A DNA stretch of 64,000 nt from contig NZ_AUGZ01000028.1 in NCBI RefSeq assembly GCF_000422925.1, forward strand, positions 1 through 64,000. Direction: 5' to 3'. This DNA comes from Paludibacterium yongneupense DSM 18731. Lineage in GTDB: Bacteria; Pseudomonadota; Gammaproteobacteria; Burkholderiales; Chromobacteriaceae. The first letter of the stretch is position 1. The number at the start of each line of letters is the position of its first letter. Of the stretch, positions 14,073-23,012 are shown one piece after another. The notes under the pieces were generated by a model that was not told where the DNA came from, ran no database searches, and saw nothing but the letters and a program-made list of their open reading frames with translations. The position numbers and the translations under genes were made by a program.

Positions 14073-16673
14073 ATGCAACTCATCTCCTCCTCTGACAACC
14101 TGTTCCACGACGGCGACCCGACGAGCGGCGCGCTCGGCACCTTCCTCGCCGCCGCGTGGCACAACGCAGTACAGGGCGAGATCGCGGCCCCCATCCTCGC
14201 CGCCGGGCTGACGCTCGACCCGAACAACAACGCGCAACTGCTGGCGGCCATTCTGCTGCTGATCGAATCCAAGACCGGCAATTACAGTCTCGACACCGGC
14301 GCCGTCAACGCCTATGTGATCGCACTCAACCCAGCAATCAATGCTTACGGCAACGGGCTCGCGATCAAATACCGCGCCGCACACGCCAACACCGGGCCGT
14401 CGACGGTCAATGCCGGCGGCGGCGCCGTGCCACTGCTACGCGACGACGGCCAACCGCTACAGTCGGGCGACCTGCCGGCCAATGCCGTCGTCAGTGCCAC
14501 CTACGATACGACGTCGGCCGCCTTCCTGGTGAACTCGGTGGTGGCCTCGCAATTCGATGCGATCCTGCAAGCTGGCGGGCCAACCTTCACGCTCGATACC
14601 GGTGCCGCCAACGCCTACGTTGGCGCCTACGCACCGGCACTGCAAACGCGCGGCGAAGGCATGGTGCTGCGGGTGAAGATAAAGACGAGCAATACCGGTC
14701 CGTCGACCTTCAACGATGGGCTTGGCGCCGTGACTGTCGTCGGCTTGGCACATCAAGCGCTTCAGGGAGGCGAGCTGGTCGCAGGGGGAGACGCCTGGTT
14801 CCAGTGGAATAGCACAGTAGGCACCGGTTCCTATGTCCTATTGCATTGCACAGGAGCACCAACACAGTTGGCATCGGCGACTCAGCCGCAACATGCGGTA
14901 ACGCTGGGGCAGATCCAGACCGCAATTCAGGAAAATCTATACTCGGCGGCCACGGCGGGGGGCACTGGTGACGCCCTGACGGGCAATTTTACCCCGGCGA
15001 TTTCGGCGGCAACGATGGCTGCCGGCGTTGTTGAGGTCACGGTGCGCGCTCTTTCCCCGAATGCCACGACAACGCCGACATTCACACCGAACCCAGGGGT
15101 GATTGCCCCTGCGGCAATTGTCAAAGGTGCTGGTGCGGCTCTTGCGCCGGGAGACATTGCAGGGGCAGGACACTGGGTCACGCTGCAACTGGATGCCACG
15201 CTGGGGAAGTGGGTGCTACTGAACCCTGCGACAGGCATCGCTCCGGCAGTGAATCCACAGGTCCGCCAGACGGTGCAAGCGGGAGCCACCGACAGCAATG
15301 GCCGGCCGGCCTGCATTACCGTAGGAGCAGGGCTACAGCCGCAGCTACTCGCCACCGTGATTGCTGTGCGCTTGGCCTTTGCACTGGGAACGAGCGATTA
15401 CATCGAGACCATCTCTGCCGATACTCCATGGCCAGCTCTCCCCGCGAATAGCCTGGCCTACCTGTATGCCCAGCGTGCAAACGCCGGTGTGGTCACGCTA
15501 GGGAGTACGCTGGCACCGCCACAATATGGCTACAGCTACAACCAGGCGGCACAGTTGCTGCTGCATTTCGACGGCGCCAATGGGGCGACCGCCACGACTG
15601 ATGACTTCGGCAATCCGGTTGCCCTGTATGGAGCGGCACAGCTCGATACCTCGGTCAGTAAATTCGGGACGTCGTCGCTCAAGCTGAACGGCACGACCGA
15701 CTATGCAAAAATTCCGTCGATCACTGCACTCCCGAATGGCAGCTGGTCAATCCGGGGCTGGTTCAACCCCACATCGGTGACCGGCACCCAGACCTTTTTC
15801 AATCTGGTCAATGCGGCGGGATTTGGCCTCTCGCTGGAGATGTCTAGCGCGAAGACCTTCCTGTACCTGTCCAGCACCGGGGCGAGTTGGGATCTGGCCA
15901 ACGGTACGGCCGGCACCACAGCACTCAGCATTGGCAACCAATACTTCATCGAAATCACGTTCGATGCCGTGGCGGGCAAATACTTCATCTATGTGAATGG
16001 CGCGCTGGACCAGACCATCAGCTCCTCGGCCAAAATATGCGCGGCACCAATTGGTTTTACCATTGGCGCGGTCACCTACAGTGCTGCTAACACCTTCTTT
16101 GCCGGCCATGTGGACGAGGTCGAGCTACTGCCCTATTGCGATCATCCGGCCGGCACGGCGTATGCCGTCCCGGCAGCCGTAAAATCGGTCGTCACTGCTG
16201 GCTACGCCAGTGACTGGTACAGCATCGGCGAGGGAATCCTGTACAAGGTGGCCGGCCCGAGCGCTGTATCCGGTGGTAATCCGGTGCTATTGGGTGCGGC
16301 TCGGCTGTATATAGGGGAAGGCATTGCAGGCGCGGCGAGCATCAGCAGCGTGACCGCGTATGCCTACAACGGAAGATACGACTCTGGACTGTTTGCAGCG
16401 GCAGCGGGCACGGCGTACTCCAAGTCCCACAACGTGGGCACGACGCAATATAACTGTGATGTCACCATGGCGGATGACGCTGCAGGCAGCAATGAGCGAA
16501 AGGCTACCGACTACTACTACACCGGCAGTATTCAGATCGGTTACATCGGCTATGCCCCGACCAGCCGTAACGTATACAGCCTCTACACCGGAGCGGGAGG
16601 CGTAGGGACGGGTTCCTCTGGTGGCACGGCAGCATCCGGCTATTACCGCCTGCGCGTTAGGAGGGCTTTCTGA
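14073..16673 (+). CDS. Tail fibre protein with LamG-like domain (Mu gpS position)
   Basis: 866 residues. Residues 1-65 (DGDPTSGALGTFLAAAWHN) are the conserved attachment end. Two related repeats follow, at about 70-155 and 168-260, each with LDTGA.NAYV and NTGPST motifs found in fibre shafts. Residues about 490-690 form a concanavalin/LamG-type lectin fold (LLLHFDGANGA, then DYAKIPSI, ITFDAVAGKYFIYVNGAL), a probable host glycan binder. The last 150 residues are Tyr/Gly-rich. The 3' half has lower GC and different codon use from the 5' half, suggesting recombination of the receptor-binding part. Confidence 0.85.
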   Translation: MQLISSSDNLFHDGDPTSGALGTFLAAAWHNAVQGEIAAPILAAGLTLDPNNNAQLLAAILLLIESKTGNYSLDTGAVNAYVIALNPAINAYGNGLAIKYRAAHANTGPSTVNAGGGAVPLLRDDGQPLQSGDLPANAVVSATYDTTSAAFLVNSVVASQFDAILQAGGPTFTLDTGAANAYVGAYAPALQTRGEGMVLRVKIKTSNTGPSTFNDGLGAVTVVGLAHQALQGGELVAGGDAWFQWNSTVGTGSYVLLHCTGAPTQLASATQPQHAVTLGQIQTAIQENLYSAATAGGTGDALTGNFTPAISAATMAAGVVEVTVRALSPNATTTPTFTPNPGVIAPAAIVKGAGAALAPGDIAGAGHWVTLQLDATLGKWVLLNPATGIAPAVNPQVRQTVQAGATDSNGRPACITVGAGLQPQLLATVIAVRLAFALGTSDYIETISADTPWPALPANSLAYLYAQRANAGVVTLGSTLAPPQYGYSYNQAAQLLLHFDGANGATATTDDFGNPVALYGAAQLDTSVSKFGTSSLKLNGTTDYAKIPSITALPNGSWSIRGWFNPTSVTGTQTFFNLVNAAGFGLSLEMSSAKTFLYLSSTGASWDLANGTAGTTALSIGNQYFIEITFDAVAGKYFIYVNGALDQTISSSAKICAAPIGFTIGAVTYSAANTFFAGHVDEVELLPYCDHPAGTAYAVPAAVKSVVTAGYASDWYSIGEGILYKVAGPSAVSGGNPVLLGAARLYIGEGIAGAASISSVTAYAYNGRYDSGLFAAAAGTAYSKSHNVGTTQYNCDVTMADDAAGSNERKATDYYYTGSIQIGYIGYAPTSRNVYSLYTGAGGVGTGSSGGTAASGYYRLRVRRAF

Positions 16674-16674
16674 C

Positions 16675-16980
16675 ATGACGTATATCAACACACAAGGCCA
16701 GCTCTACGAGGGCGACTGCCAACCAGGGGACCGCGAGGCGACGGATGCGGAAGTCTCAGGGCAATCTACGGCCAAGGCTTGGGTGGCCTATCAGGCCCAG
16801 GCGCAGATTCTTCTCGATGCCTGCGACCGGGTCGCGCTGCGCTGCTGGAAAGCTGGAGTCGCCTTCCCGGAAGACTGGCAAGCCTACGACAAGTCATGCC
16901 GAGCGATCGTTAGGGCCGCTGCGGGTGACCCGACGGCAGCATTGCCACAGCAGCCGAAGGACTATCCCGCAAATACTTAG
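16675..16980 (+). CDS. Probable tail fibre assembly protein
   Basis: 101 residues from ATG at 16675, with RBS aggaggg upstream. MTYINTQGQLYEGDCQPGDR resembles the start of short fibre assembly or capping proteins, which lie immediately after fibre genes and help trimerisation. The middle is helical and includes AWVAYQAQAQILLDACDRVA. It is much smaller than Mu U, so it may instead be an XkdW-like tail protein. The call leans on position. Confidence 0.55.
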   Translation: MTYINTQGQLYEGDCQPGDREATDAEVSGQSTAKAWVAYQAQAQILLDACDRVALRCWKAGVAFPEDWQAYDKSCRAIVRAAAGDPTAALPQQPKDYPANT

Positions 16981-16992
16981 TTGAGACAGCGA

Positions 16993-17020
16993 CCGGGGGA
17001 GTGCGCGAACACTCCCCCGG
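16993..17020 (+). terminator. Strong stem-loop after the fibre operon
   Basis: CCGGGGGAGTG (16993-17003), loop CGCGAA, CACTCCCCCGG (17010-17020), a perfect 11-base stem 13 bases after the fibre assembly stop. No T-run follows, so termination could be Rho-assisted, or the hairpin may protect the message end. It separates the tail operon from com and the methylase. Confidence 0.55.
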
Positions 17021-17066
17021 ACAGCTGACCCGCAGTCGTAGCCTGCAAGCCAACCCAAGACTGTCA

Positions 17067-17082
17067 CTTTCAGCGCTGAAAG
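17067..17082. promoter_or_regulatory. 16-base perfect palindrome upstream of com
   Basis: CTTTCAGCGCTGAAAG is self-complementary over all 16 bases and lies 45 bases upstream of the com ATG. Position and symmetry suggest a binding site for a dimeric regulator of the com-methylase unit. No matching second copy was found. Confidence 0.4.
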
Positions 17083-17127
17083 CGCCGTCAGTCTAGCGGA
17101 ATAATTGGCACCACATAAGGCTTGCAG

Positions 17128-17346
17128 ATGTTTAATGCTGAAATACGTTGTGGCCAGTGCGGTCGCAAACTGGCCTCCGGCCGCTATCTCGAACTCATCA
17201 TCAAGTGCCCGCGTTGCCGGGCCATGAACCATTTGAAGGCCGAGAGCCTCACACCTGAGCGCCCTGGAGCGCCTCGACATGGAGAAGACGATGGATGCAA
17301 GTCCAATCATCCCGTGGCTAGGCGGAAAGCGCCGCCTGGCCGATAA
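17128..17346 (+). CDS. com: Com-like zinc-finger translational regulator
   Basis: 72 residues from ATG at 17128 (MFNAEIRCGQCGRKLASGRY); TTG at 17122 is an alternative. Two CxxC pairs (CGQC and CPRC, residues 8-11 and 28-31) form the zinc site of Mu Com, which in Mu binds mom mRNA, opens a hairpin over its start and permits translation. The gene overlaps the downstream adenine methylase by 68 bases, just as com overlaps mom in Mu. It is therefore a likely activator of that methylase. Fairly sure of family; the target is inferred. Confidence 0.8.
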   Translation: MFNAEIRCGQCGRKLASGRYLELIIKCPRCRAMNHLKAESLTPERPGAPRHGEDDGCKSNHPVARRKAPPGR

Positions 17347-18085
17347 GCTACTGCCATTGTTCCCGCCACATGAGTGCTATGTCGAACTGTTCTGCGGTGG
17401 CGCGGCCCTGTACTTCCTCCGCTACGCACCAGCCCAGACCGAAGTTCTGAACGACGTGAACGGCGAGCTGACCAATTTGTACCGTGTGGTGCAGAACCAC
17501 CTGGAAGAGTTCGTCCGGCAGTTCAAGTGGGCGATCTCCAGCCGGCAGGTGTTCAAGTGGCAGCAAATGACCCGGCCGGAAACGCTGACCGACATCCAGC
17601 GTGCGGCGCGCTTTTATTACCTGCAACAGCATGCCTTCGGCGGTAAGGTCCAAGGGCAGAGCTTCGGTACGGCCACCACGGGTCCGGCGATCAACCTGTG
17701 CCGGATTGAGGAGAACCTGAGTGCCGCGCATCTACGCCTGTCGGGGACCTATATCGAGCACCTGTCTTGGCAAGATTGCCTGAAGCGCTACGACCGCGCG
17801 CATACCTTCTTCTATGCCGACCCGCCGTACTGGCAGACGGAAGGCTATGGCATCGACTTCGGCTTTGAGCAGTACGAGCAACTGGCGCAGTCCATGAGGA
17901 CATGCAAGGGCAAGGCTATGGTCAGCATCAACGACCACCCGGACATCCGCCGGGTGTTCAACGGCTTCTGGATGGAAGGCGTGGACATCAAGTACAGCAC
18001 TGCTAACGCTCATGGTACGCCAGAAATCAGCAAGGAACTGGTGATCACCAACTGGGAGCCGGCGGCACTCGGTGGGCTGTTTTGA
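17279..18085 (+). CDS. Phage DNA adenine methyltransferase (D12 class)
   Basis: 268 residues. IPWLGGKRRLADKLLPLFPP at the N-terminus and VELFCGGAALYF (residues 34-45) form the AdoMet-binding motif; ADPPYW (residues about 180-185) is the catalytic DPPY of N6-adenine methylases of the Dam/D12 class. It occupies the place of mom, and probably protects phage DNA from host restriction by methylating adenine. The recognition sequence cannot be read from the gene; GATC is one possibility. Start overlaps com by 68 bases; a second in-frame ATG lies 12 bases downstream. Confidence 0.92.
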   Translation: MEKTMDASPIIPWLGGKRRLADKLLPLFPPHECYVELFCGGAALYFLRYAPAQTEVLNDVNGELTNLYRVVQNHLEEFVRQFKWAISSRQVFKWQQMTRPETLTDIQRAARFYYLQQHAFGGKVQGQSFGTATTGPAINLCRIEENLSAAHLRLSGTYIEHLSWQDCLKRYDRAHTFFYADPPYWQTEGYGIDFGFEQYEQLAQSMRTCKGKAMVSINDHPDIRRVFNGFWMEGVDIKYSTANAHGTPEISKELVITNWEPAALGGLF

Positions 18086-18151
18086 TTGTATTGGCGAGAT
18101 ATGCCAGTAAGGAGCACCACACATATACGAAGAAACTTCGGAGACTACCCG

Positions 18152-18826
18152 TTATGAAGCAGGGTCACTCGACGACATGAAATCGACATGAGCTGCACGC
18201 CGACGTTCATAAGCTTCTCGCCGCTCATCAAGGGTTTTGATCACATCTGTCAACGCTTGGTCCCTGTTCCATTCCCCCGGCTTGTGCTCAACAGGAGGCA
18301 TCTTTGCATGCTCCCGAAGACGCTGGGCAAGATTGGATGCTTGAAGCCCCAAGTCAGCATAATCACGTTGGCGAGTCCAGAAATACTCGGGGTAGTACGG
18401 GGGGTCATCGTCGAGGTCCCCAAGAGCGGCAAGTTTATTTTGGATTTGCTCCCTCTGATCAGGCAACAGAAGGATCGCATACATCAGATCCTTGGGGAGC
18501 GCTTTCCACTGGACATCGAGATCAAGAGGTAAGAATTCAGGTGCAGCGACTGTTGAGACGCATATCCCGCCTTGCCCAGCAGGGCGACCGTACTCTGTTC
18601 CATCATCATAGGCGACCGCCGAACAACCGTTCGCAAACCTATCGAGGTGTGAGACAACAATGATTGCAAGATATTCAGTCTCTTTTTTGCGCCGGCGCCA
18701 ACCGATCACAAACTCTTTTATAGCAACGAACGAGTTACCCAGTAAAACCCCGCTAATGCCCGCTGCGGCTGAAATGATCGCTGAGACGTTACCCGCGTCC
18801 ATGCCCCCACCTGCCGTGGCACTCAT
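18152..18826 (-). CDS. Membrane-anchored protein of unknown function at the prophage edge
   Basis: 224 residues, transcribed toward the methylase. An N-terminal hydrophobic segment (AIISAAAGISGVLLGNSFVA, residues about 15-34) is followed by a basic stop-transfer (GWRRRKKE), and the remaining 180 residues are soluble, helical and charged, ending in a likely coiled coil (LDERREAYERRRAAH). GC is lower than in the tail genes, a usual sign of a moron. No family recognised. Position and topology suggest a superinfection-exclusion or defence function, but nothing in the sequence proves this. Confidence 0.7.
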   Translation of the reverse strand: MSATAGGGMDAGNVSAIISAAAGISGVLLGNSFVAIKEFVIGWRRRKKETEYLAIIVVSHLDRFANGCSAVAYDDGTEYGRPAGQGGICVSTVAAPEFLPLDLDVQWKALPKDLMYAILLLPDQREQIQNKLAALGDLDDDPPYYPEYFWTRQRDYADLGLQASNLAQRLREHAKMPPVEHKPGEWNRDQALTDVIKTLDERREAYERRRAAHVDFMSSSDPAS

Positions 18827-19062
18827 CGAATCGCCCCTTGTCGTTAGCGTCGCCTAGAGAAGTTAGTGTGCCACACACCAATGGACGTAGAAAGGACAAC
18901 GGCTATGGATGGTTTCGACACGAACAGATGCATAGCAGTGTCAATAAGCTTGTAAGCTTGCCTCCTGCCGGACCATTAACTTGGTGACAGATATTGTGCA
19001 AATCGGTGCCAAAACGCGCGCCACGTTACAGGCACGCGACAATTTGCGGAAACGAGCGGGTT

Positions 19063-19103
19063 GCGGAAAAACGAAACGGCCCCTGCATCGCTGCAAGGGC
19101 CGT
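19063..19103 (-). terminator. Rho-independent terminator of the tRNA-Thr transcript
   Basis: Arms at 19076-19087 and 19092-19103 pair over 12 bases with one mismatch and a four-base loop. On the minus strand the hairpin is followed by a T-rich tract (19066-19074). It lies directly downstream of the tRNA. Confidence 0.75.
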
Positions 19104-19109
19104 CAATAC

Positions 19110-19185
19110 TGGTGCCGGAGAGAGGAGTCGAACCCCCGACCTTCTGATTACAAGTCAGCTGCTCTACCAACTGAGCTACACCGGC
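19110..19185 (-). tRNA. tRNA-Thr (anticodon TGT)
   Basis: 76 bases on the minus strand, from GCCGGTG to CACCA with encoded CCA. The D arm (GCTCAGTTGGTAGAGC), anticodon loop CTTGTAA with TGT complementary to plus-strand 19150-19152, and T loop GGTTCGACTC are all intact. The anticodon reads ACA threonine codons. It lies within about 300 bases of the prophage right side, but Mu-like phages do not need tRNA targets, so this is probably chance. Confidence 0.96.
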
Positions 19186-19498
19186 GAGGGCGTCATTATG
19201 CTTATAACGCCGCCCGAACACAAGCGCTATTGCAAAGAGCGGTAGTTTTCGCGAAGCGGCCAAAACAGATCGGATTCCGGATTGGCCGCTCACTACGGAG
19301 GAGGGGGCTGCTTGCCGATCGGCGAGCAGCCTCGTTGCGGGAACAGGTAGGGGCGAGTGTCGAGAAATACACTATAAATAAGCACTGGATATTAATAAAC
19401 ACTAAGACATATCTCATATCCGTAGTGCGCTCGTTGTACCAGCGCACGCGCAGTGCTGTGCACGACAGTACTATTCCGCTACAGATGGGGTGCTTAAC
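19186..19498. other. Intergenic region with a 26-base palindrome
   Basis: No gene is seen. A near-perfect palindrome spans 19306-19331 (GGCTGCTTGCCGA followed by TCGGCGAGCAGCC, one mismatched pair). It has no T-run, so it may be an operator or a hairpin in a leader. The AT-rich part at 19370-19430 probably holds the promoter of the next gene. Confidence 0.45.
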
Positions 19499-20296
19499 AT
19501 GCCATGCCTTGCCAGGATAGTCCCATTCTTTTGCTTTGTGTTCTCGTCCGCTTTTGCCGCGACTCTTTCCGTCTACACGGTACACGAGCCGCCCTTGAAT
19601 TTCACTACGGTCAAAGACGTCAGCTACGCCAGCGCCGAGGATGTCCGTGGGTTCTCGGTCGATATCGTCCGCGAAATCATGGCGCGCACCAAAGATCGAG
19701 GCGTCATCAAAATAATTCCCTGGCCCCGCAGCTATAAACTCTTGTCGACCGAACCCAATGTCGTACTGTTTTCCATGGCCAGAACACCGCTCAGAGAGCT
19801 GCAATTTCAATGGGTCGGTCCGCTGTCCTTCAGCAAGTCTTTGCTCTACGTCAGACGCGATAGCAAACGGGCCATCAACACCCTCGATGATGCTCGAAAA
19901 CTGAACGGAATTGCCGTCATGGCCGATGATTCAAAAACGCAGTTCCTGGAAAGCCAGCATTTTACCAACCTGAATGTATCGACATCCTGGGGGGTGCTGT
20001 ACCATAAAGTGCAGGCGGGGCGGATGGACGCACTGGCGGACACCAACCTCGACTTCCCGATCAAAGCGCGGGCGGAAGGGTTCAACCCGGTCGAGCTGAA
20101 ACCCGTATTCGAACTTTTTGAGACCGATCTGTATATCGGTTTTTCCAAGTCCACCCCGCCGGACATCGTCCATAACTGGCAGGTCGCCCTCGATTCAATC
20201 AAGCGCGACGGAACATTTTTCAGGCTGGCAAAAAAATGGTCACGCTACTGGAACGTCCATTGGGTCGTAAAGGATGGCGCGTTGCAGCCAGAGTAG
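19499..20296 (+). CDS. Extracellular solute-binding protein, family 3, transporter-less
   Basis: 265 residues from ATG at 19499, spaced well from GGGG at 19487-19490; GTG at 19490 would add three residues. Residues 1-20 form a signal peptide (IVPFFCFVFSSAFA, cleavage after AFA). The body resembles amino-acid-type periplasmic binding proteins (SVDIVREIMARTKDRG and a C-terminal FFRLAKKWSRYW). No permease or ATPase genes are near. Such proteins also include a group of uncharacterised transporter-less homologues in betaproteobacteria. Ligand unknown. Confidence 0.8.
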   Translation: MPCLARIVPFFCFVFSSAFAATLSVYTVHEPPLNFTTVKDVSYASAEDVRGFSVDIVREIMARTKDRGVIKIIPWPRSYKLLSTEPNVVLFSMARTPLRELQFQWVGPLSFSKSLLYVRRDSKRAINTLDDARKLNGIAVMADDSKTQFLESQHFTNLNVSTSWGVLYHKVQAGRMDALADTNLDFPIKARAEGFNPVELKPVFELFETDLYIGFSKSTPPDIVHNWQVALDSIKRDGTFFRLAKKWSRYWNVHWVVKDGALQPE

Positions 20297-20435
20297 GGCT
20301 TGTCACGCTACCGGCAGCCAGGTAGCGAGTGCCCGCGTCTCGCTCATGGACTCGCCATGGTGCGGCGATGCAGCGCCGCACGATATCGACAGCGGATAAG
20401 ACTGCCCCCAACCGACTAAGGAAACCCCCGGCACC

Positions 20436-21047
20436 TTGAGCCCGAATTCAATCATTCAGACACCGTTCGATCTCCCCTCGTTGTTGACAGAAGTAGGGCG
20501 ATGCAATGCATGCGCTGCGCATCTGGTCGACGGCGTGCGTCCGGTGTTGCAAGCCGACGCGAAGGCTCGCATCCTGGTGGCGGGCCAGGCGCCTGGACGC
20601 AAGGTTCACGCGAGCGGGATTCCTTTTGATGATGCCAGTGGCGAACGGTTAAGGGCCTGGATGGGGGTAAGCCCGGAGGTCTTTTATGACGCCACGCGGG
20701 TGGCCATATTACCGATGGGGTTTTGCTACCCAGGCACGGGCAAGTCGGGAGACTTGCCGCCGCGCAAAGAATGCGCGCCGCTGTGGCGCACCCCGCTGTT
20801 GTCGGCGATGCCGCACATTGAACTGATGCTGTTGATTGGACACTATGCCGTCGCTTGGCATCTGCCGCAGTGTGCCGCGGCAAGCCTGACCGGGACGGTT
20901 CGTGACTGGCGCCGCTATTACCCCTCGGTATTGCCCCTGCCTCACCCTAGTCCACGCAACAACATCTGGCTGAAGGCGAATCCATGGTTTTCAGAGGAGG
21001 TCGTCCCCGCCTTGCAATCGCGTGTGGCAGACGTTCTGCGCTCATAG
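20436..21047 (+). CDS. Uracil-DNA glycosylase superfamily protein
   Basis: 203 residues with TTG start at 20436. Residues 19-27 hold paired cysteines (RCNACAAHL), then ILVAGQAPGRKVHASGIPFD, which is the water-activating motif region of family 4/5-like UDG proteins, and near the end LPLPHPSPRNNIWL, the HPSPRN motif. These enzymes remove uracil from DNA or, in this subfamily, are uncharacterised. Only two N-terminal cysteines are evident, so an iron-sulphur cluster cannot be claimed. Start uncertain, as AAGGA is 13 bases upstream. Confidence 0.8.
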   Translation: MSPNSIIQTPFDLPSLLTEVGRCNACAAHLVDGVRPVLQADAKARILVAGQAPGRKVHASGIPFDDASGERLRAWMGVSPEVFYDATRVAILPMGFCYPGTGKSGDLPPRKECAPLWRTPLLSAMPHIELMLLIGHYAVAWHLPQCAAASLTGTVRDWRRYYPSVLPLPHPSPRNNIWLKANPWFSEEVVPALQSRVADVLRS

Positions 21048-21150
21048 GACTCGAGCAGCCGGGTGCCCGGGAACAACCCGCCCCGTTTGTTCTGCCTCCC
21101 AATGGGGCGTGACGGGGATCGCGCTTGCGCAACACGGAAGTCGTTTCGCC

Positions 21151-22767
21151 TCATACCCGGTAAAGTCCGAGCGTTTCGATTTGGCCGCGCGCAAGCCTAT
21201 CCAGGTGTGTGGCACTCTGTGCAGTCTGCTGGGCGGCCGCACTCGACTGCTCCGACATCTGGGCGGTATGCTCGACTTGGGATGCAATATTATTACTGGC
21301 AACGCCTTGCTCGCGAATGGCGGCCGTAATTTCGCTGATGCCCAGAACGGCATCCGCGACGTTGATTCCGATACGCCGGATGGCCTGGTCGGCATCGTCG
21401 GCGCGCGCGACGCCGGTTTCGACCCGTTGTTCGGCCGATTTCATCTGTGTGGTTGCCTGCTGCGCTTTAACGACCATGGCTTCTATGGTGGCCGATATCT
21501 CCTGGGTCGAGCGGGCGGTCCGCTCTGCCAGTTTGCGCACTTCGTCTGCAACGACGGCAAACCCGCGCCCCGTTTCCCCCGCGCGGGCCGCCTCGATGGC
21601 GGCGTTCAGCGCAAGCAGATTGGTTTGGTCGGCAATATCGCGAATGACGTCGATGATGGCGCGGACCTTTCCACTGTCCGCTTCCAATTCATGAATGCTT
21701 ATGGCCGACATCTTGACCACGGATGATATTTCGTGAATATCCTTGATCGTCTGGCCAATGGTATAGGAGCCCTCATCGACGAGCTTGCCGGCTGCAGCTG
21801 CGCCGTCATGTGTCGAGCGTGCCTGATCGGCGACATGATTGACGCTTACCGTCATTTCTTCGACGGTCGCGGCCATGCTGGCGGCGGAAGCGCTCTGTGC
21901 CGAAGAGGTCGCAGAGACTTCCCCCGCCGTCTGGGAGAGTTCCCGCGAAGACGCTGCCACAGCTTGGGCGCCCTGCAGAAGACTTTGCAGACTCTTCTGC
22001 ACCCCCTCCAGAAGCGCGTTGAAAGCCTGGGCGGTCCTGCCTATTTCGTCATTGGACGCAACCTTGGCGCGGACGGTAAAATCCCTGGACTCGCTGACAT
22101 GCTCCAGCGTGTTCTGAATGCCTTCCAGTCCTCCTCGAATGCTGCGGTAGAGCTGCGCGGCGAGCAGCCCCGCCACCGCAAAGACCACGGCGATGATGAT
22201 GGCCGACAAAAGCAAGGCCTGTTTGAATTGCTGGGTTGTTTCCTGCGCCACCTCATCCGCCAGATCGGTATTGAACTTGTAATGATCGTTCAGCGCCTTG
22301 AATACATTGTCGGCAGACTGGCGTCCCTGAACCAGAAGCTGCTCCACCGCTTCTTGCGTCTTGCCGGCTTTTGACAGTTCGATGGATTTGTCACGCGCTG
22401 CGCGGTACTCGGCCATTGTCTTTTTATCGGTACCCAGCAATTGCCTGTCGGCATCATTCGATACCTGATTTGCTTGATAGCCATCCATGGCGGCATCGAA
22501 AGCCTTGTCGGCATCGGCTATCGCGGCAAGCTCCATCTCTCTCTGGGACGGCTCCGCTGTCTGGAGGTACTTCAGTGCGTTCACGCGCATATCGGTCAGC
22601 GCCTGCTTCGAATCGTTCATCGTTTTCAGGCTGGGCAAGGTATTGAGTTGAATATAATTCAGTCGCGACTCGGCCTGTTTCAGCTGCCAGATGCCATACG
22701 CTCCGACGGCAAGCATCCCGGATAGAGCAATGGACAGAGTTAGAAATAGCCTTTTTGTGATAGTCAT
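21151..22767 (-). CDS. Methyl-accepting chemotaxis protein (4HB, HAMP)
   Basis: 538 residues from ATG at 22767 ([20 protein letters not shown]). TM1 is residues 8-29; a periplasmic four-helix-bundle ligand domain covers about 30-185; TM2 ([20 protein letters not shown]) lies at about 188-207 and is followed by HAMP. The cytoplasmic signalling hairpin contains [20 protein letters not shown], the conserved CheA/CheW contact tip. No CheR-docking pentapeptide at the end. It lies between two solute-binding protein genes that have no transporter genes. Longer N-terminal starts lack an RBS. Confidence 0.95.
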   Translation of the reverse strand: MTITKRLFLTLSIALSGMLAVGAYGIWQLKQAESRLNYIQLNTLPSLKTMNDSKQALTDMRVNALKYLQTAEPSQREMELAAIADADKAFDAAMDGYQANQVSNDADRQLLGTDKKTMAEYRAARDKSIELSKAGKTQEAVEQLLVQGRQSADNVFKALNDHYKFNTDLADEVAQETTQQFKQALLLSAIIIAVVFAVAGLLAAQLYRSIRGGLEGIQNTLEHVSESRDFTVRAKVASNDEIGRTAQAFNALLEGVQKSLQSLLQGAQAVAASSRELSQTAGEVSATSSAQSASAASMAATVEEMTVSVNHVADQARSTHDGAAAAGKLVDEGSYTIGQTIKDIHEISSVVKMSAISIHELEADSGKVRAIIDVIRDIADQTNLLALNAAIEAARAGETGRGFAVVADEVRKLAERTARSTQEISATIEAMVVKAQQATTQMKSAEQRVETGVARADDADQAIRRIGINVADAVLGISEITAAIREQGVASNNIASQVEHTAQMSEQSSAAAQQTAQSATHLDRLARGQIETLGLYRV

Positions 22768-23012
22768 TTTTATTTCCCGCGCGATTTGATGGTTCAGGTC
22801 ATACCAAGGGCCGAAATCCGGCAAGGATGGGAGCAGTACGATTAGGGCGAGCCTTTGATCGCAGGGCATACCGGAGCATGCCAATGACATTTGGATTTAA
22901 TAAGTGGAAATTTATGAAATTGAAATAACTATAGGTTGTTATTTTCATAAATCCACTGGCGGGATCTACTCTTTCGTACAGTGCCGCGTGGGGCGGCGAG
23001 TCACGATATCTC

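Noticed and set aside
18827-19062. Exact right end and target duplication of the Mu-like prophage
   Set aside because: The end sequence is not distinct enough and the left end is outside the window, so no coordinate is claimed.
18976-19293. A short protein containing GVAQLVEQLTCNQKVGGSTP
   Set aside because: This is the standard false translation of a tRNA gene, here the tRNA-Thr.
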